Notes under the pieces: generated by a model
The model's database searches: none
What the model was told of the DNA's origin: nothing
Seen by the model: only the letters and a program-made list of their open reading frames with translations
Assembly (NCBI GenBank): GCA_900551075.1
Contig: URVB01000073.1
Location: forward strand, 1 to 12,004
Source of the DNA: an uncultured Blautia sp.
GTDB taxonomy: Bacteria > Bacillota > Clostridia > Lachnospirales > Lachnospiraceae
DNA length: 12,004 nucleotides
Direction: 5' to 3'
Part shown: in pieces, positions 5,107-12,004 of the stretch
Layout: each line of letters opens with the position of its first letter
How positions within the stretch are numbered: position 1 is the first letter of the stretch
Program-made: the position numbers and the translations under genes

Positions 5107-6747
5107 TTAGTTGTCTGATGCATCAGACTCATTGACTGTGTACACATGACGCTTTTTGGCCATTTCATCACTGGCCAGATATTCGTCATAAGTGGTGATC
5201 TTGTCGATCAGTGTACCGTTCGGGAGAATTTCCATAATGCGGTTTGCGGTTGTCTGTACAAACTGATGGTCATGGGAGGTGAAAAGTATAACTCCCGGGA
5301 ATTTGATCAGTCCGTTGTTCAATGCGGTGATGGATTCCATGTCCAGATGATTGGTAGGCTCATCCAGAAGCAGGATGTTGGCTCCGGAGATCATCATCTT
5401 GGATAACAGACAGCGAACCTTTTCTCCTCCGGAAAGAATACGTACTCGTTTTATACCATCCTCGCCGGGGAAGAGCATACGTCCGAGGAAGCCGCGGACA
5501 TAGGTGGCATCCTTAATCTCGGAATACTGGGTCAGCCAGTCCGTAATCGTCAGGTCATTATCAAATTCCTGTGTATTGTCCTTGGGGAAATAGGCCTGGG
5601 AGGTCGTGACACCCCATTTGTAGTTTCCTTCATCCGGTTCCATTTCCCCCATAAGAATCCGGAAGAAGGTCGTGATTGCCTGTTCATTCGCACCTACAAA
5701 GGCTACCTTATCATCATGGCCAAGGGTAAAGGAAATGTTGTCAAGTACCTTCACACCGTCGATGGTCTTGGAAAGATTCTCCACCATAAGGACTTCGTTT
5801 CCGATCTCACGGTTTGGCCGGAAGTCAATATATGGATATTTACGGCTGGAAGGACGCATGTCATCCAACTGGATTTTTTCGAGGGCACGTTTGCGTGAGG
5901 TTGCCTGCTTGGATTTGGAAGCATTGGCACTGAAACGGGAAATAAATTCCTGCAGCTCTTTGATCTTTTCTTCTTTTTTCTTGTTAGCTTCCTTCATCTG
6001 CTTGATCAGAAGCTGACTGGATTCGAACCAGAAGTCATAGTTTCCGGCATAGAGCTGGATCTTGCCGTAATCAATATCTGCGGTGTGTGTACAGACCTTA
6101 TTCAGGAAGTAGCGGTCGTGGGATACAACAATGACGGTATTGTCAAAGTTGATCAAAAATTCCTCCAGCCATTCAATTGCCGGCAGATCCAGATGGTTGG
6201 TAGGCTCGTCCAGAAGCAGGATGTCGGGATTTCCGAATAGTGCCTGAGCAAGGAGTACCTTGACTTTCTGGCTGCCGGTAAGGTCTGCCATCTGCGAGTA
6301 GTGGAATTCTGTGTCAATGCCAAGTCCGTTCAGGAGCGTGGCGGCGTCGGATTCTGCTTCCCAGCCATTCATCTCTGCGAATTCGCCTTCCAGTTCACTG
6401 GCACGGATGCCGTCTTCATCTGTGAAATCCTCTTTTGCATAAATGGCTTCTTTTTCTTTCATGATCTCGTATAATCTGGCGTTTCCCATAATAACGGTAT
6501 CCAGAACCGGGTAAGAGTCATATTTGAAATGATCCTGCTGCAGAAAAGAAAGACGCTGTCCGGGAGTGATGACAACGTCGCCTTTTGTAGCCTCCAATTG
6601 TCCGGAAAGAATTTTCAGAAATGTGGATTTGCCGGCTCCGTTGGCGCCGATCAGACCGTAGCAGTTTCCCTCTGTGAATTTGATGTTGACGTCTTCAAAT
6701 AAGGCTTTTTTGCCTACACGAAGTGTAATATTATTTGCTGAAATCAT
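5107..6747 (-). CDS. ykpA: ABC-F family ATPase, YkpA/YbiT type
   Basis: A 546-residue soluble protein with two ABC ATPase domains and no membrane segments, belonging to the ABC-F family that acts on ribosomes rather than in transport. The sequence strongly resembles Bacillus subtilis YkpA (E. coli YbiT group). Domain 1 has an intact P-loop GANGAGKST (residues 34-42), Walker B LLLDEPTNHLD with Glu181, and switch His210; its signature is LTGSQ (156-160). The linker, about 240-305, is Lys/Glu-rich and helical as in other ABC-F proteins. Domain 2 has a normal signature LSGGE (438-442), Walker B with Glu463 and His492, but its P-loop position reads GANEQAITT (352-360), lacking the GK[ST] lysine; this degeneracy is also seen in the Bacillus protein. 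The start at 6747 has AGAGGT about 6 bases upstream. It is probably a housekeeping translation factor; nothing suggests antibiotic resistance. Confidence 0.93.
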   Translation of the reverse strand: MISANNITLRVGKKALFEDVNIKFTEGNCYGLIGANGAGKSTFLKILSGQLEATKGDVVITPGQRLSFLQQDHFKYDSYPVLDTVIMGNARLYEIMKEKEAIYAKEDFTDEDGIRASELEGEFAEMNGWEAESDAATLLNGLGIDTEFHYSQMADLTGSQKVKVLLAQALFGNPDILLLDEPTNHLDLPAIEWLEEFLINFDNTVIVVSHDRYFLNKVCTHTADIDYGKIQLYAGNYDFWFESSQLLIKQMKEANKKKEEKIKELQEFISRFSANASKSKQATSRKRALEKIQLDDMRPSSRKYPYIDFRPNREIGNEVLMVENLSKTIDGVKVLDNISFTLGHDDKVAFVGANEQAITTFFRILMGEMEPDEGNYKWGVTTSQAYFPKDNTQEFDNDLTITDWLTQYSEIKDATYVRGFLGRMLFPGEDGIKRVRILSGGEKVRCLLSKMMISGANILLLDEPTNHLDMESITALNNGLIKFPGVILFTSHDHQFVQTTANRIMEILPNGTLIDKITTYDEYLASDEMAKKRHVYTVNESDASDN

Positions 6748-6812
6748 AAGATACCTCTTTTTCCTGGAAAATTTTTATGGTTTCGTTTCTTCTTATTTAC
6801 ATATCAGCCATT

Positions 6813-6841
6813 AGTATAGCCGATTTCCATTTTACTGTAAA
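6813..6841 (-). promoter_or_regulatory. sigma-A promoter for the ABC-F gene
   Basis: On the minus strand TTTACA (6841-6836), a 17-base spacer and TATACT (6818-6813) make a good promoter, with a leader of about 60 bases. The -35 lies in a tandem pair of the 7-base unit ACTGTAA (plus strand 6834-6847). Between the promoter and the gene, 6759-6771 is a short palindrome TTTTCC-T-GGAAAA close to the ribosome binding site; its meaning is unknown. Confidence 0.7.
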
Positions 6842-6914
6842 CTGTAAATTTTGCAAGAGATATTTTAGTTTTTATGGAAGAAATATTGCAGTTACTCAAT
6901 AAAAATCCTTTTTC

Positions 6915-6943
6915 TTGAAAAAATAAAGAGATACTGCTATAAT
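6915..6943 (+). promoter_or_regulatory. sigma-A promoter for aroK
   Basis: TTGAAA (6915-6920), a 17-base spacer and TATAAT (6938-6943) with an extended TGC before the -10 make a near-consensus promoter. Transcription should start near 6950, leaving about 30 bases of leader before the ATG at 6980. It may also serve the downstream CcdA-like gene. Confidence 0.8.
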
Positions 6944-6979
6944 CATATCCTGCATAGAAACAGAAAGGACTGAATCAGA

Positions 6980-7522
6980 ATGCGTCACACAGACCCCAAA
7001 GGGGAGTTACAAAATAATATTTATCTGATTGGTTTTATGGGGAGCGGGAAAAGTACGGTTTCCGCATGTCTGCACAGGGAGTACGGCATGGTGCAGTTGG
7101 AGATGGACCGGCAGATTGAGGAAGAAGAGGGAATGCGGATTCCTGAGATATTTGCACAAAGAGGAGAGGAATATTTCCGGAATCTGGAAACAGGCTTGCT
7201 CAGGAAGCTGCAGGAGCAGAAAAACATGGTGGTTTCCTGCGGAGGCGGCACAGCCATGCGGGAATGCAATGTTCTGGAAATGAAAAAGAACGGGAAAATC
7301 GTTCTGCTTCTTGCTTCTCCGGAGACGATTTATGAGAGGGTAAAGAACTTTCACAACCGTCCGCTCCTGGAAGGAAATATGAATGTGGATTATATCAGTG
7401 GTCTTATGGAGGTGCGCAGACCGAAATATGAGGCAGCCGCGGATATTTCTGTTATGACGGATGGGCGCAGTGCAACAGAAATCTGCAGGGAAATTGTCGG
7501 GAAGCTGTCGGAGAAAAGGTAA
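6980..7522 (+). CDS. aroK: shikimate kinase
   Basis: A 180-residue cytosolic NMP-kinase-fold enzyme that phosphorylates shikimate at the 3-hydroxyl with ATP, the fifth step of the shikimate pathway to aromatic amino acids. The P-loop is GFMGSGKST with Lys24. Asp43 in EMDRQIE and Arg67 in EYFRNLE match the shikimate-binding Asp and Arg of the family, the CGGG motif is at residues 87-90, the lid arginine is in HNRPLL (Arg127), and a second substrate arginine lies in VRRPKYEAAADI (146-147). The length is typical; residues 1-12 are a slightly long N-terminal lead. AAAGGA lies about 10 bases before the ATG. No other aro gene is nearby, so this copy stands apart from an aro operon. The next gene begins 56 bases on without a terminator. 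Confidence 0.93.
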   Translation: MRHTDPKGELQNNIYLIGFMGSGKSTVSACLHREYGMVQLEMDRQIEEEEGMRIPEIFAQRGEEYFRNLETGLLRKLQEQKNMVVSCGGGTAMRECNVLEMKKNGKIVLLLASPETIYERVKNFHNRPLLEGNMNVDYISGLMEVRRPKYEAAADISVMTDGRSATEICREIVGKLSEKR

Positions 7523-7578
7523 GAACAAGTTTGGGTCTGACGAGATAAAATAATCAATACAGGAAAGGGATGATTTGC

Positions 7579-8268
7579 ATGAATGAAGTATTAGAGATGC
7601 TGACCGGAATTATGTCTGATAATTTGTGGGCCGCTCCCCTTTTGAGCCTGGCGGCGGGGATCATTACATCCTTTACACCGTGCTCTCTGGCTTCCGTGCC
7701 GATGCTGCTGGCATGTGTGGGAGCAACCTCGTCCAATCAAAAAAAGGCGTTCAGACTTTCCCTTGCTATGGCGGCCGGTATGGCGGTAACCTTCGGGGTG
7801 TTCGGCTCTGCAGCCTCAGTGATTGGACACAGGATGCATGAGGCAGGACACTGGTGGACGATCCTTATGGGAATCCTGATGATCCTCATGTCTTTGCAGG
7901 TGTTTGGGCTGATTCACCTCATTCCGCATATCCATGTATCGGACCAGATGACCAAAAAAGGATATGCGGGAGCCTTTTTGACAGGCGCGTTAAGCGGTGT
8001 CTTCGCTTCTCATTGTGCGGTTCCGGTCATGGTTGCCCTGCTGGCGCTTGTTGCAGAGCTTGGAAGAAATGCATGGTGGGGAATTTTGCTCATGGTACTT
8101 TACGCATTAGGACACAGTTTCCTTTTGCTCGGGGCGGGAGTGGGATACAGTTATGTGGAACAAATGATTGAGAATCCCAAATATGCGGCTGCAGGTGCCT
8201 GGCTTCGCAGAGTTCTCGGAGTGGTGATTCTGGCAGTAGGACTTTTATTGGTATTTGGCGAAAAATAA
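7579..8268 (+). CDS. ccdA: CcdA/DsbD-type membrane thiol-disulfide transporter
   Basis: A 229-residue integral membrane protein with six expected helices, of the CcdA / DsbD-beta family, which carries reducing equivalents from cytoplasmic thioredoxin across the membrane to an outer thiol protein. The two redox cysteines of the family are visible: Cys35 in SFTPCSLASVPML of helix 1 and Cys146 in FASHCAVPVMV of helix 4, related by the internal pseudo-repeat of the fold. I chose the ATG at 7579 because the AGGAAAGGG element ends directly at an in-frame ATG at 7570, leaving no spacing there, but about 10 bases to 7579; the alternative adds three residues. There is no thioredoxin, TlpA or cytochrome c gene beside it, so its partner is elsewhere. 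It probably shares the aroK transcript. No strong terminator follows: an AT-only dyad at 8264-8292 is unconvincing. Confidence 0.85.
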   Translation: MNEVLEMLTGIMSDNLWAAPLLSLAAGIITSFTPCSLASVPMLLACVGATSSNQKKAFRLSLAMAAGMAVTFGVFGSAASVIGHRMHEAGHWWTILMGILMILMSLQVFGLIHLIPHIHVSDQMTKKGYAGAFLTGALSGVFASHCAVPVMVALLALVAELGRNAWWGILLMVLYALGHSFLLLGAGVGYSYVEQMIENPKYAAAGAWLRRVLGVVILAVGLLLVFGEK

Positions 8269-8290
8269 TTGATTTTATTTTACAGAATTA

Positions 8291-8319
8291 TTGAAGTTTT
8301 TCCGAAAAATTGTTATAAT
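8291..8319 (+). promoter_or_regulatory. sigma-A promoter for the Rrf2 regulator gene
   Basis: TTGAAG (8291-8296), a 17-base spacer and TATAAT (8314-8319) preceded by an extended TGT. The spacer contains TTTTT-CCG-AAAAA (8297-8309). The predicted leader is about 108 bases, long for a regulator gene. Confidence 0.75.
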
Positions 8320-8341
8320 TTGATTTGATAAAATTGTATTT

Positions 8342-8389
8342 TTGAAACAAGTTGTATGCCTTATTAAATGTTTAAAACAGTTGAAACAA
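8342..8389 (+). repeat. direct repeats and dyad in the Rrf2 gene leader
   Basis: The 9-base unit TTGAAACAA occurs at 8342-8350 and again at 8381-8389, 39 bases apart from start to start. The first copy runs into the dyad ACAA-G-TTGT (8347-8355). Rrf2 proteins often regulate their own genes, so these are candidate operator sites, but the region is AT-rich and the claim is an inference. Confidence 0.4.
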
Positions 8390-8433
8390 TTAGCATTATA
8401 AGAATTTACTACAGCGGAAAGAGGTCATAAGAC

Positions 8434-8841
8434 ATGTTTATCACAAGAGAGTGCGACTATGCAGTAAGAGTTATCAGGGCATTGGCAGGAGAGGAACGGT
8501 TGAGTGTTGCGGAAATTTGTGAAAAGGAATTCATTACGGCGCCTTTTGCATATAAAATCCTGAAAAAACTGCAGAAAGCCAAAATCGTAAAGGGGTACCG
8601 CGGTGTACACGGCGGGGATTCGATGTATAAGAATTTGGAGGAAATAACTTTATTTGATGTGTATTCTGCCATTGATCCTGAATTGTTCATAATTGAATGT
8701 CTGAATCAGAAATATGGCTGTGTGAGGAACGGGCAGGATGGAATTTCATGCAGGGTGCATTGTGAGCTGAGAGAAATTCAGGAAGAATTATGGAAGCTTC
8801 TGAAGAGGAAGCCGCTGAAAGCACTTTTGGAAGCGAAATAG
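8434..8841 (+). CDS. Rrf2 family transcriptional regulator, probable Fe-S sensor
   Basis: A 135-residue DNA-binding protein of the Rrf2 family (IscR, NsrR, CymR relatives). The N-terminal winged helix is typical: the opening FITRECDYAVRVIRALA, then LSVAEICEKEFITAPFAYKILKKLQKAKIVKGYRGVHGG in pieces at about residues 23-61, the recognition helix being near 35-46. The usual long dimer helix follows. The C-terminal half contains Cys89, Cys96, Cys106 and Cys110, a layout that suits binding of an iron-sulfur cluster, as three such cysteines do in IscR; Cys7 and Cys29 lie in the DNA-binding half. It would thus sense Fe-S status, oxygen, NO or redox state. AGAGGT lies 8 bases before the ATG. The gene is monocistronic, with its own promoter and terminator, and lies just upstream of nifJ. 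No isc or suf gene is visible, so I give no gene symbol. Confidence 0.9.
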   Translation: MFITRECDYAVRVIRALAGEERLSVAEICEKEFITAPFAYKILKKLQKAKIVKGYRGVHGGDSMYKNLEEITLFDVYSAIDPELFIIECLNQKYGCVRNGQDGISCRVHCELREIQEELWKLLKRKPLKALLEAK

Positions 8842-8863
8842 ATGGAGCAATAAAAAGCGAATA

Positions 8864-8914
8864 AAAAAAGAAGAAGTGTGCAGTCCGCAGAGGCGGATGG
8901 GCAGGCTTCTTTTT
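8864..8914 (+). terminator. intrinsic terminator after the Rrf2 gene
   Basis: AAAAAGAAG (8865-8873) pairs with CTTCTTTTT (8906-8914), enclosing an inner GC hairpin TCCGC-AGAG-GCGGA (around 8884-8897). The right arm ends in a T run. The long loop is unusual but the position, directly after the stop, fits a terminator that isolates nifJ. Confidence 0.7.
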
Positions 8915-8941
8915 GTATGCAAATAGATACAAAAAAAATGT

Positions 8942-8966
8942 AAACCAGTTGGACAATTTGTGGTTT
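8942..8966. promoter_or_regulatory. candidate operator within the nifJ promoter
   Basis: ACAA-T-TTGT (8953-8961) lies in the promoter spacer just after the -35, where a bound protein would block RNA polymerase. An outer pair AAACCA (8942-8947) and TGGTTT (8961-8966) overlaps it. The core matches the dyad ACAA-G-TTGT in the Rrf2 gene leader. Which protein binds is inference; it does not match the Rex operator I know. Confidence 0.4.
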
Positions 8967-8978
8967 TTATGCTATAAT
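8949..8978 (+). promoter_or_regulatory. promoter for nifJ
   Basis: TTGGAC (8949-8954), an 18-base spacer and TATAAT (8973-8978) with an extended TGC before the -10. Transcription should start near 8985, about 70 bases before the ATG. Confidence 0.75.
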
Positions 8979-8992
8979 CATAAACGGACTTT

Positions 8993-9011
8993 TAGACACG
9001 TAAGTGGTCTA
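8993..9011 (+). promoter_or_regulatory. hairpin in the nifJ leader
   Basis: TAGAC-AC, loop GTAA, GTG-GTCTA forms a stem of seven pairs with one bulged G, near the 5' end of the predicted transcript. There is no T run, so it is not a terminator; it may protect the 5' end of the mRNA or be an operator. Confidence 0.45.
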
Positions 9012-9054
9012 GAAATAATATTTTTCATCACACCTTTAAGGAGGAAACGAAACT

Positions 9055-12004
9055 ATGGCAAGAAAGATGAAAACCATGGATGGTAACCATGCAGCCGCTC
9101 ATGCGTCATATGCATATTCTGATGTAGCTGCAATTTACCCGATCACCCCTTCATCTGTTATGGCGGAAGCAACGGACGAATGGGCGACCCAGGGAAGAAA
9201 GAACATCTTCGGACAGGAAGTACAGGTAACCGAGATGCAGTCTGAAGCAGGTGCGGCAGGCGCCGTACACGGCTCTCTGGCAGCAGGTGCCTTAACGACT
9301 ACCTATACAGCATCACAGGGTCTGTTACTGATGATTCCGAACCTTTACAAAATTGCCGGTGAGCAGTTACCGGGCGTTATCAACGTATCTGCACGTGCAA
9401 TTGCTTCCCATGCACTTTCTATTTTTGGTGACCATTCCGACGTTATGGCATGCCGTCAGACAGGATGCGCTATGCTGTGCGAATCTTCCGTTCAGGAAGT
9501 TATGGACTTGACTCCGGTTGCACATCTTGCTGCAATCAAGGGCAAGGTTCCGTTTATCAACTTCTTCGATGGCTTCCGTACATCCCACGAAATCCAGAAA
9601 ATCGAAACATGGGATTATGAAGACCTGAAAGATATGGCGGATATGGATGCGATCGCAGAGTTCCGTGCACATGCGCTGAACCCGAATCATCCGTGTCAGA
9701 GAGGTTCTGCTCAGAACCCGGATATCTTCTTCCAGGCAAGAGAAGCATGTAACCCGTACTATGATGCGCTTCCGGCAGTTGTACAGGAATACATGGACAA
9801 AGTAAACGAAAAAATCGGCACAGATTATAAATTGTTCAACTACTACGGCGCTGAAGACGCTGAGCATGTAATCGTGGCAATGGGTTCTGTAAATGACACG
9901 ATTGAAGAGACCATTGATTATTTAGTAGCAGCAGGTAAGAAAGTCGGCGTTGTGAAGGTTCGTCTGTACAGACCGTTCTGTGCACAGGCCCTGATCGATG
10001 CGATTCCGGCTTCTGTAAAACAGATTACTGTTCTTGACAGAACAAAAGAGCCGGGCGCACTTGGCGAGCCTCTGTATCTGGACGTTGTAGCCGCATTAAA
10101 GGACAGCCGGTTTAAGGATGCAAAGATTTTCTCCGGACGTTACGGCTTAGGTTCCAAGGATACCACTCCGGCTCAGATCGTTGCTGTATACGAGAACACT
10201 GCAAAAGAAAAATTCACCATTGGTATTGTGGATGATGTGACAAACCTTTCTCTGGAAACAGGCGCTCCGCTTGTAACAACTCCGGAAGGAACCACAAACT
10301 GTAAGTTCTGGGGCCTTGGTGCTGACGGTACCGTAGGTGCAAACAAGAACTCCATTAAGATCATTGGTGACAATACGGATATGTATGCACAGGCTTACTT
10401 TGATTATGACTCCAAGAAGTCCGGCGGCGTTACCATGTCTCACCTGCGTTTCGGTAAGAAACCGATCAAATCCACATACCTGATCCACAAGGCAGATTTC
10501 GTTGCATGCCACAATCCGTCCTATGTAAACAAATACAACATGGTACAGGAACTGGTTGATGGCGGTACCTTCCTTCTGAACTGTGCATGGGATATGGAAG
10601 GTCTTGAGAAACATTTACCGGGACAGGTAAAAGCATTTATTGCTAACCATGACATCAAATTCTATACCATCGATGGTGTGAAGATCGGTATTGAAACAGG
10701 CATGGGACCAACCCGTATCAACACCATCCTTCAGTCCGCATTCTTCAAACTGACGGGAATCATTCCGGAAGAGCAGGCAATTGACCTGATGAAGGCTGCT
10801 GCAAAGGCTACTTACGGACGTAAGGGCGACGACGTTGTCCAGAAGAACTGGGCAGCTATTGATGAAGGTGCAAAACAGGTTGTTAAGATCGAAGTTCCGG
10901 AAAGCTGGAAAGATGCAGCAGATGAAGGTCTGTTCATGGCTCACGCGGAAGACGGAAGAGAAGACGTTGTGAACTTCGTAAACAGCATTCAGGCAAAAGT
11001 AAATGCGCAGGAAGGCAATTCCCTGCCTGTATCCGCATTTAAAGATTATGTAGACGGTACCACCCCATCCGGATCCTCCGCATATGAGAAACGTGGTATT
11101 GCAGTTAATATTCCGGTATGGCAGCCGGAAAACTGTATCCAGTGTAATCGCTGTGCATATGTATGTCCGCATGCGGTTATCCGTCCGGCTGCTCTGACTG
11201 CTGAAGAAGCAGCGGCTGCTCCGGAAGGAATGCAGACTCTGGATATGACAGGAATGAAAGAGTACAAGTTCTCCATGACCGTATCTGCTCTTGACTGTAC
11301 AGGATGTGGTTCCTGTGCAAATGTCTGCCCGGGTAAGAAGGGTGCAAAAGCGCTTGTTATGGAAAACCTGGAAGAAAATGCAGGTGCACAGAAGTACTTT
11401 GATTATGCAGTAGCTCTGCCGGAAAAAGCAGATGTAATTGCGAAATTCAAAGAAGCTACCGTAAAAGGAAGCCAGTTCAAGCAGCCTCTGCTTGAGTTCT
11501 CCGGAGCTTGTGCAGGATGCGGGGAAACGCCATACGCAAAACTGATTACGCAGTTGTTTGGCGACAGAATGTACATTGCAAACGCAACAGGATGCTCCTC
11601 TATCTGGGGTAACTCTTCACCGTCCACACCATATACCGTAAATGCAAAGGGACAGGGTCCTGCATGGTCCAACTCTCTGTTCGAAGACAACGCAGAGTTT
11701 GGTTACGGCATGCTGCTTGCGCAGAGAGCAATCCGTGACGGCCTGAAGGGCAAAGTAGAAGGTCTGTTAGAGTGCGACTGCTGTGGTGAAGATGTAAAAG
11801 CGGCAGCCAGGGAATGGCTGGATACTTTCGCTGTAGGCGCTGCCAACGGTGCGGCTACCGATAAATTAGTTGCAGCCTGCGAAGCATGCGGATGCGATGA
11901 ATGCAAGGAGGTTCTTACTCAAAAAGACTTCCTGGCTAAGAAATCCCAGTGGATCTTCGGTGGTGACGGCTGGGCATACGATATCGGCTTCGGCGGTGTT
12001 GACC
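9055..12004 (+). CDS. nifJ: pyruvate:ferredoxin (flavodoxin) oxidoreductase, 3' end missing
   Basis: The first 983 residues of a one-chain pyruvate:ferredoxin oxidoreductase, which oxidises pyruvate with CoA to acetyl-CoA and CO2 and reduces ferredoxin; the family is about 1170-1200 residues, so about 190 are beyond the window. Domain order is normal. The pyruvate and thiamine diphosphate residues known from Desulfovibrio africanus fall at the same numbers: Thr31 in YPITPSS, Glu64 and Arg114. Domain III has SGRYGLGSKD. Two ferredoxin-like motifs, Cys694/697/700/704 and Cys748/751/754/758, hold two [4Fe-4S] clusters. Cys819, Cys822 and Cys847 are three ligands of the third, the fourth being outside. 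The thiamine motif GGDGWAYDIG is at 969-978. A cysteine-rich stretch at 907-950 is reported in the findings. AAGGAGG lies 10 bases before the ATG. Codon use is strongly biased, as in abundant proteins, and creates many antisense open frames that are not genes. Confidence 0.97.
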   Translation, partial: MARKMKTMDGNHAAAHASYAYSDVAAIYPITPSSVMAEATDEWATQGRKNIFGQEVQVTEMQSEAGAAGAVHGSLAAGALTTTYTASQGLLLMIPNLYKIAGEQLPGVINVSARAIASHALSIFGDHSDVMACRQTGCAMLCESSVQEVMDLTPVAHLAAIKGKVPFINFFDGFRTSHEIQKIETWDYEDLKDMADMDAIAEFRAHALNPNHPCQRGSAQNPDIFFQAREACNPYYDALPAVVQEYMDKVNEKIGTDYKLFNYYGAEDAEHVIVAMGSVNDTIEETIDYLVAAGKKVGVVKVRLYRPFCAQALIDAIPASVKQITVLDRTKEPGALGEPLYLDVVAALKDSRFKDAKIFSGRYGLGSKDTTPAQIVAVYENTAKEKFTIGIVDDVTNLSLETGAPLVTTPEGTTNCKFWGLGADGTVGANKNSIKIIGDNTDMYAQAYFDYDSKKSGGVTMSHLRFGKKPIKSTYLIHKADFVACHNPSYVNKYNMVQELVDGGTFLLNCAWDMEGLEKHLPGQVKAFIANHDIKFYTIDGVKIGIETGMGPTRINTILQSAFFKLTGIIPEEQAIDLMKAAAKATYGRKGDDVVQKNWAAIDEGAKQVVKIEVPESWKDAADEGLFMAHAEDGREDVVNFVNSIQAKVNAQEGNSLPVSAFKDYVDGTTPSGSSAYEKRGIAVNIPVWQPENCIQCNRCAYVCPHAVIRPAALTAEEAAAAPEGMQTLDMTGMKEYKFSMTVSALDCTGCGSCANVCPGKKGAKALVMENLEENAGAQKYFDYAVALPEKADVIAKFKEATVKGSQFKQPLLEFSGACAGCGETPYAKLITQLFGDRMYIANATGCSSIWGNSSPSTPYTVNAKGQGPAWSNSLFEDNAEFGYGMLLAQRAIRDGLKGKVEGLLECDCCGEDVKAAAREWLDTFAVGAANGAATDKLVAACEACGCDECKEVLTQKDFLAKKSQWIFGGDGWAYDIGFGGVD

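Noticed and set aside
5107..6747. ABC-F protein as an antibiotic resistance factor
   Set aside because: The sequence follows YkpA closely, the linker is of the ordinary kind, and the leader shows no clear attenuator, so a housekeeping role is more likely.
8264..8292. AATAATT...AATTATT hairpin after the CcdA-like gene as a terminator
   Set aside because: The stem is AT-only with a 15-base loop and overlaps the -35 of the next promoter; it would be too weak.
9367..11906. Several long antisense open frames opposite nifJ (up to about 185 codons)
   Set aside because: They come from the biased codon use of nifJ, which removes stop codons on the opposite strand. They show no domains and no proper start signals.
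1..12004. Mobile elements, CRISPR arrays, tRNA or rRNA genes, phage or defence genes
   Set aside because: No transposase, integrase, regularly spaced repeat, cloverleaf or rRNA sequence was recognised; gene order and content are those of ordinary chromosome.

Overview
The window looks like a chromosomal segment of an anaerobic, low-to-moderate GC Firmicute, most likely a Lachnospiraceae-type gut Clostridium. The reasons are the gene families present (one-subunit pyruvate:ferredoxin oxidoreductase, PduL-type phosphotransacylase, a YkpA-like ABC-F protein, an Rrf2 regulator with four cysteines), strong AGGAGG ribosome binding sites, and sigma-A promoters that often carry an extended TGnTATAAT -10 box. 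The genus is inferred from these families, not measured.

Layout. Positions 1-752 hold the 3' part of a ketoacyl-ACP synthase III gene (fabH), which runs tail to tail, 4 bp apart, into pduL on the minus strand (757-1395). pduL and a plus-strand cluster diverge from a 190-bp region holding back-to-back promoters. The cluster is a secreted or membrane-anchored transglutaminase-like protein (1586-2815), a seven-helix DUF4203/TMEM198-like membrane protein with a long charged tail (2828-3748), a YbaK-type Cys-tRNA(Pro) deacylase whose start lies inside the previous gene (3687-4166), and after a weak terminator a lysine-rich secreted protein of unknown function (4222-5043). A strong bidirectional terminator separates this from a minus-strand ABC-F ATPase (5107-6747).

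The ABC-F gene and shikimate kinase aroK (6980-7522) diverge from a region with two good promoters. aroK is followed by a CcdA-like membrane thiol transporter (7579-8268), an Rrf2 regulator with its own promoter (8434-8841), a terminator, and the 5' 2950 bases of nifJ (9055 to the window end). nifJ is not closed by a stop codon in the window, and its codon use looks strongly biased, as in highly expressed genes.

Functionally, nifJ makes acetyl-CoA and reduced ferredoxin from pyruvate, PduL can convert acetyl-CoA to acetyl phosphate, and FabH uses acetyl-CoA to start fatty acid synthesis, so three genes meet at acetyl-CoA. The Rrf2 regulator lies directly before the Fe-S enzyme NifJ, and both upstream regions contain the small dyad ACAA-N-TTGT, which makes regulation of nifJ by this protein a testable idea. 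Most of the window is ordinary housekeeping sequence. The least explained parts are the transglutaminase / 7TM / lysine-rich secreted protein cluster, a cysteine-rich segment in NifJ, and a terminator-like hairpin at the start of the pduL leader. No mobile element, CRISPR array, tRNA or rRNA was seen, and no gene-free stretch exceeds 300 bases.
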